NCBI GenBank assembly: GCA_003972865.1 | Contig: QOAX01000017.1 | Location: 1-8,664 of the forward strand | Source of the DNA: Verrucomicrobiota bacterium | GTDB lineage: Bacteria; Verrucomicrobiota; Verrucomicrobiia; Limisphaerales; UBA1096 | Direction: 5' to 3' | Length of the DNA stretch: 8,664 bases | In this document: piece after piece, positions 6,084 to 8,664 of the stretch | Layout: each line of letters starts with the position of its first letter | How positions within the stretch are numbered: the first letter of the stretch is position 1 | Notes under the pieces: model-generated | Seen by the model: only the letters and a program-made list of their open reading frames with translations | Databases searched by the model: none | Told to the model about the DNA's origin: nothing | Program-made: the position numbers and the translations under genes

Positions 6084-7001
6084 ATGAAACGTATAGCTTT
6101 AATCACAATCGGTTTGGTGGCCGCGGCGGTTTACACGCCAGCACACGCGGCCAAGATGAACGTCGTCGGCACCACGACCATGGTGACCGACATGGTGAGG
6201 GAAATCGGCGGCGACCGGGTGAACGTGGTCGGCTTGATGGGGCCGGGCGTGGATCCGCACCTGTACAAGCCGGCCTCCGGCGACGTGGTGAAACTCCAGC
6301 GGGCCAAGATCATTTTTTACTCGGGGCTGATGCTTGAGGGGCGCATGACCGACCTGTTTTTCCGCATGGCTCGCGCGGGCAAGTTGGTTTACGCCGTCAC
6401 CGAGTCGATCCCGGAAAAAGATCGTCTCGAGCCGGCGGAGTTTGCGGGGCATTGGGATCCGCACATCTGGGGCGACCCGATCCTGTGGAGCAACTGCATC
6501 GTCACCGTGGTCGATGGCTTGAGCAAGGCTGACCCCGCCGGTGCGGCGGATTACGCCAAGCGAGGCAAGGCGGTTGATGCATCGTACAAGGCGATGAAGG
6601 AATGGGCGCTCAAGCGCATCGCCGAAGTGCCGAGGGAGCATCGCATCCTCGTCACCAGCCACGATGCGTTCAATTATTTTGGCCAGGCGTTTGGGTTTCA
6701 GGTCGTCGCCGTGCAGGGCTTGTCAACGGTGACCGAGGCCGGCCTGGCCGACATCGCCAAGATGGTGGACTTCATCAAGAAAGAGAATATCAAGGCCATC
6801 TTCATTGAGAGCAGCGTCAACCCGGCGGCCATCAAGCGGGTGAGCAAGGACTCCGACGTGAAGATCGGTGGTGAGTTGTTCTCCGATGCATGCGGCGCGT
6901 TGGGAGACATGCACGAGGCTCACGGCGAGAAGTACGACGTTGGCACTTACATCGGCATGCTCAAGCACAACGTCAACACCGTCGTCGACGCCCTCAAGTA
7001 A
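6084..7001 (+). CDS. Metal ABC transporter substrate-binding protein (TroA/ZnuA family, probably manganese or zinc)
   Basis: Periplasmic metal-binding protein of 305 aa, cluster A-I binding-protein family, normal length. The signal peptide is clear: M-K-R, hydrophobic core 4-17, A-H-A-A cleavage region at 20-23. Mature start K-M-N-V-V-G-T-T-T-M-V is family-typical. Candidate metal ligands are His59 in G-V-D-P-H-L-Y, His127 (or His123) in H-W-D-P-H-I-W, His193 in S-H-D-A-F-N-Y-F and Asp268 in F-S-D-A-C-G, the His-His-His-Asp set known from TroA. E-S-S-V-N-P (242-247) is the conserved lobe-2 motif. No His-rich loop, as found in many ZnuA proteins, is present. With the Mn-type ATPase downstream this favours Mn(II), with Zn(II) or Fe(II) possible. 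First gene of the operon; no Shine-Dalgarno is apparent before ATG 6084. Confidence 0.92.
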   Translation: MKRIALITIGLVAAAVYTPAHAAKMNVVGTTTMVTDMVREIGGDRVNVVGLMGPGVDPHLYKPASGDVVKLQRAKIIFYSGLMLEGRMTDLFFRMARAGKLVYAVTESIPEKDRLEPAEFAGHWDPHIWGDPILWSNCIVTVVDGLSKADPAGAADYAKRGKAVDASYKAMKEWALKRIAEVPREHRILVTSHDAFNYFGQAFGFQVVAVQGLSTVTEAGLADIAKMVDFIKKENIKAIFIESSVNPAAIKRVSKDSDVKIGGELFSDACGALGDMHEAHGEKYDVGTYIGMLKHNVNTVVDALK

Positions 7002-7019
7002 GCTGCAACAACTTGAACC

Positions 7020-8198
7020 TTGAAGACCATTTCCACTTTTACTGCGATCGTCATGACGTTGTCCTTGGCAACCGCGGGCGAGTTCACCACTTTCAAGAAC
7101 GATCAGGGCATCGATCTTTTTTTTGACTATACTGCAGAGGTGATGAGCAACGTCTCCGGCGGTGACCACACAGGAACAGGCTACAATGGACGGGCCTCAT
7201 TTGGTATTGAGGCCGACCTTGGCCAAGCGCTTGGCTGGCAAGGACTAACGCTACGATTGAGCGGCATGGATCTGCACGGCTCCGGCATCGGCAGCCGCGT
7301 CGGTGACATGTTGGGCGTGAGCAACATCGAGGGCTACGGAAGTGTGCGGCTTTACGAGTCGTGGGTGGAGAAATCGTTCGTTGGTGAGTCGCTGAGCCTA
7401 CGTGTCGGGTTGCTGCTGGCGGATGAGGAATTCTCGACGCTCGACACCGCCGGCCTGTTCCTCAACTCAACCTTCGGCTGGCCGGAGTTCATTTCGATGA
7501 ACACGGTCAACACCGGCCCGGCGTTCTACATTCCCGCGCTTGGCCTGCGGTTGCTCTGGGAACCAAGCGAGGCGTGGTATGGCCAGGTCGGAGTCTTCGA
7601 TGGTGACACCTTCGACTCGCCCGAAAGTGACGACACGGTTAACCGACATGGCTTGCACTTGGAACTGGGTAACAGTCAAGGCACTTTCGGCATGGTGGAA
7701 GTCGGCTATCGGCACAACCAGGCAAAGGATGTTGACGGCCTCCCCGGCACGTACAAACTCGGTGGCTGGTGGCACTCGGGCGAGTTTGACGACTTCCGAG
7801 GTGGCGCGTCACACGACGGAATACAGGGCGTGTACGCGTCCGGCGAGCAGATGGTTTACCGCGAGTACGGCGACCAGGGGCTGAGCCCCTTCGTCCGCGC
7901 CGGATTCGCGCCGGAAGATCGCAGTGCGATCGATTACAGTTTTCAGGTTGGCTTGAATTATGTTGGGCTGCTTCCCGGCCGCGACATCGACACCACGACT
8001 CTTGGCCTGTCACACGCACATATTAGCGATGATCTGCCCGGGCGCACCTCAGAGACCGTGGTTGAGGCGGCGTATGAGTTTGTCATGAGCGACGATTTCA
8101 TCATCCAGCCAAGCATGCAGTGGGTCAGCGACCCCGGCGCGACCGGCGAACTTGACGACGCGCTGCTGCTTGGCCTGCGGGTCAACCTGAGTTTTTAG
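7020..8198 (+). CDS. OprB-type outer-membrane porin
   Basis: A 392-aa predicted outer-membrane beta-barrel of the carbohydrate-selective porin OprB family. A TTG start at 7020 gives a good signal peptide (K-T-I-S, hydrophobic core about 7-17, A-T-A cleavage near 19); the next ATG (7053) would leave too little of it. Alternating amphipathic strands run through the protein. Family-like stretches include V-R-L-Y-E-S-W-V-E followed by L-S-L-R-V-G-L and F-L-N-S-T-F-G-W in the first half, and Y-K-L-G-G-W-W-H-S-G-E-F, V-Y-A-S-G-E-Q and L-S-P-F-V-R-A-G-F-A-P in the second. The protein ends G-L-R-V-N-L-S-F, a C-terminal phenylalanine typical of barrel proteins. It sits between the metal-binding protein (18 bp upstream) and the ATPase (one base downstream), so it is probably cotranscribed with them and may admit the metal ion or a chelate rather than a sugar. 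Confidence 0.82.
   Translation: MKTISTFTAIVMTLSLATAGEFTTFKNDQGIDLFFDYTAEVMSNVSGGDHTGTGYNGRASFGIEADLGQALGWQGLTLRLSGMDLHGSGIGSRVGDMLGVSNIEGYGSVRLYESWVEKSFVGESLSLRVGLLLADEEFSTLDTAGLFLNSTFGWPEFISMNTVNTGPAFYIPALGLRLLWEPSEAWYGQVGVFDGDTFDSPESDDTVNRHGLHLELGNSQGTFGMVEVGYRHNQAKDVDGLPGTYKLGGWWHSGEFDDFRGGASHDGIQGVYASGEQMVYREYGDQGLSPFVRAGFAPEDRSAIDYSFQVGLNYVGLLPGRDIDTTTLGLSHAHISDDLPGRTSETVVEAAYEFVMSDDFIIQPSMQWVSDPGATGELDDALLLGLRVNLSF
7218..7227. repeat. Iterated palindrome, 10-bp core CTTGGCCAAG
   Basis: Core copy in the porin gene (D-L-G-Q-A), immediately followed by another half copy CGCTTGG (7228 onward), which encodes the next A-L-G. Confidence 0.7.
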
Positions 8199-8199
8199 C

Positions 8200-8664
8200 A
8201 TGGCAGATTCCCTGGCAACCAACGGCGAGAACATCCCGCTTGAGATTCACGATCTGACGGCTGGGTATCACAAGAAACCTGTGCTTTGGGGCATCGACCT
8301 GCAGGTGCCCAGGGGCAAGCTGGTCGGGATTGTCGGGCCGAATGGTGCCGGCAAATCGACCCTTATCAAGGCTATTATGGGCCTGGTGCCGCCGAGCAGC
8401 GGATGGGTGAAGATCTTTGGAAAAACGTACAAAGAGAACCGCCGACGAGTCGGCTATGTGCCTCAGCGCGAGTCGGTTGACTGGGATTTTCCGGTCACGG
8501 TGATGGACGTGGTGATGATGGGCCGCTACGGGCATGTCGGCTGGTTCAAGCGCCCAAAGAAGGCTGACCGCGATATCGCCCGAGACTGTCTCGACAAGGT
8601 GAAGATGCTGCCGTTTGCCAAGCGGCAGATTTCCAACCTGAGCGGCGGCCAGCAGCAGCGTGTT
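8200..8664 (+). CDS. Metal ABC transporter ATP-binding protein (MntB/TroB/ZnuC-like), partial at right edge
   Basis: ATG 8200 lies one base after the porin stop codon, so translation is probably coupled. The frame is open for 155 codons to the window end; the complete family protein is about 240-260 aa. It shows the ABC ATPase fold: strand and A-loop D-L-T-A-G-Y (18-23), Walker A G-P-N-G-A-G-K-S-T (46-54), Q-loop Gln89 in G-Y-V-P-Q-R, and the signature L-S-G-G-Q-Q-Q-R (147-154). Directly after the Q-loop comes D-W-D-F-P-V-T-V-M-D-V-V (94-105), characteristic of the manganese/zinc/iron chelate-type metal importers. It would energise import through a membrane permease, expected just beyond the window. 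Walker B and the H-loop are cut off. It acts at the cytoplasmic face with the binding protein encoded at 6084. Confidence 0.93.
   Translation, partial: MADSLATNGENIPLEIHDLTAGYHKKPVLWGIDLQVPRGKLVGIVGPNGAGKSTLIKAIMGLVPPSSGWVKIFGKTYKENRRRVGYVPQRESVDWDFPVTVMDVVMMGRYGHVGWFKRPKKADRDIARDCLDKVKMLPFAKRQISNLSGGQQQRV

Noticed and set aside
6099..6662. Minus-strand open frame (187 codons) opposite the metal-binding protein
   Set aside because: It is a shadow of a gene with clear signal peptide and metal ligands on the plus strand.
1..8664. CRISPR array, tRNA/rRNA, transposase or phage genes
   Set aside because: No regularly spaced repeats, cloverleaf-like sequence or mobile-element protein was recognised in the window.

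Overview
The window looks like a chromosomal piece of a GC-rich member of the Planctomycetes-Verrucomicrobia-Chlamydiae group, most likely Verrucomicrobiota. This is inferred from content: Gfo/Idh/MocA oxidoreductases, a secreted PQQ-type beta-propeller protein with the W-x-x-W-R-G-P opening common in that group, and few clear Shine-Dalgarno sites. I see no phage, transposase, CRISPR or RNA gene. The protein genes are ordinary, recognisable families. Two of the eight run off the window edges: a minus-strand Gfo/Idh-like gene on the left and a metal-ABC ATPase gene on the right.

Layout. (1) 1-3152: a divergent block. A partial, motif-poor Gfo/Idh-like protein is read leftward from 441. An MFS transporter (571-1968) and a canonical Gfo/Idh/MocA oxidoreductase (about 2031-3152) are read rightward, probably as an operon for uptake and oxidation of a sugar or polyol-type compound. 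(2) 3167-4561, minus: an APC-family amino-acid permease, visibly lower in GC than its neighbours. (3) 4628-5872, minus: a secreted PQQ-like beta-propeller protein. (4) 5873-6083: a divergent regulatory region with a 10-bp perfect inverted repeat directly beside a plausible promoter, and a long-range stem in the presumed leader. (5) 6084 to the right end: a metal-uptake operon with a TroA/ZnuA-type substrate-binding protein, an OprB-type outer-membrane porin and an ABC ATPase of the manganese/zinc type. The permease gene presumably lies beyond the window.

The metal operon suggests a complete envelope route: porin across the outer membrane, binding protein in the periplasm, ABC pump in the inner membrane, controlled by a metal-responsive repressor at the inverted repeat. 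The ligand pattern and the lack of a His-rich loop favour Mn(II) (or Fe/Zn) over a classical ZnuA zinc system, but this is inference.

The most unusual signal is at DNA level. The palindrome CTTGGCCAAG, often extended to CGCTTGGCCAAGCG, recurs across different genes, in two reading frames and (one near-copy) between genes. It behaves like a highly iterated palindrome, comparable in kind to cyanobacterial HIP1.
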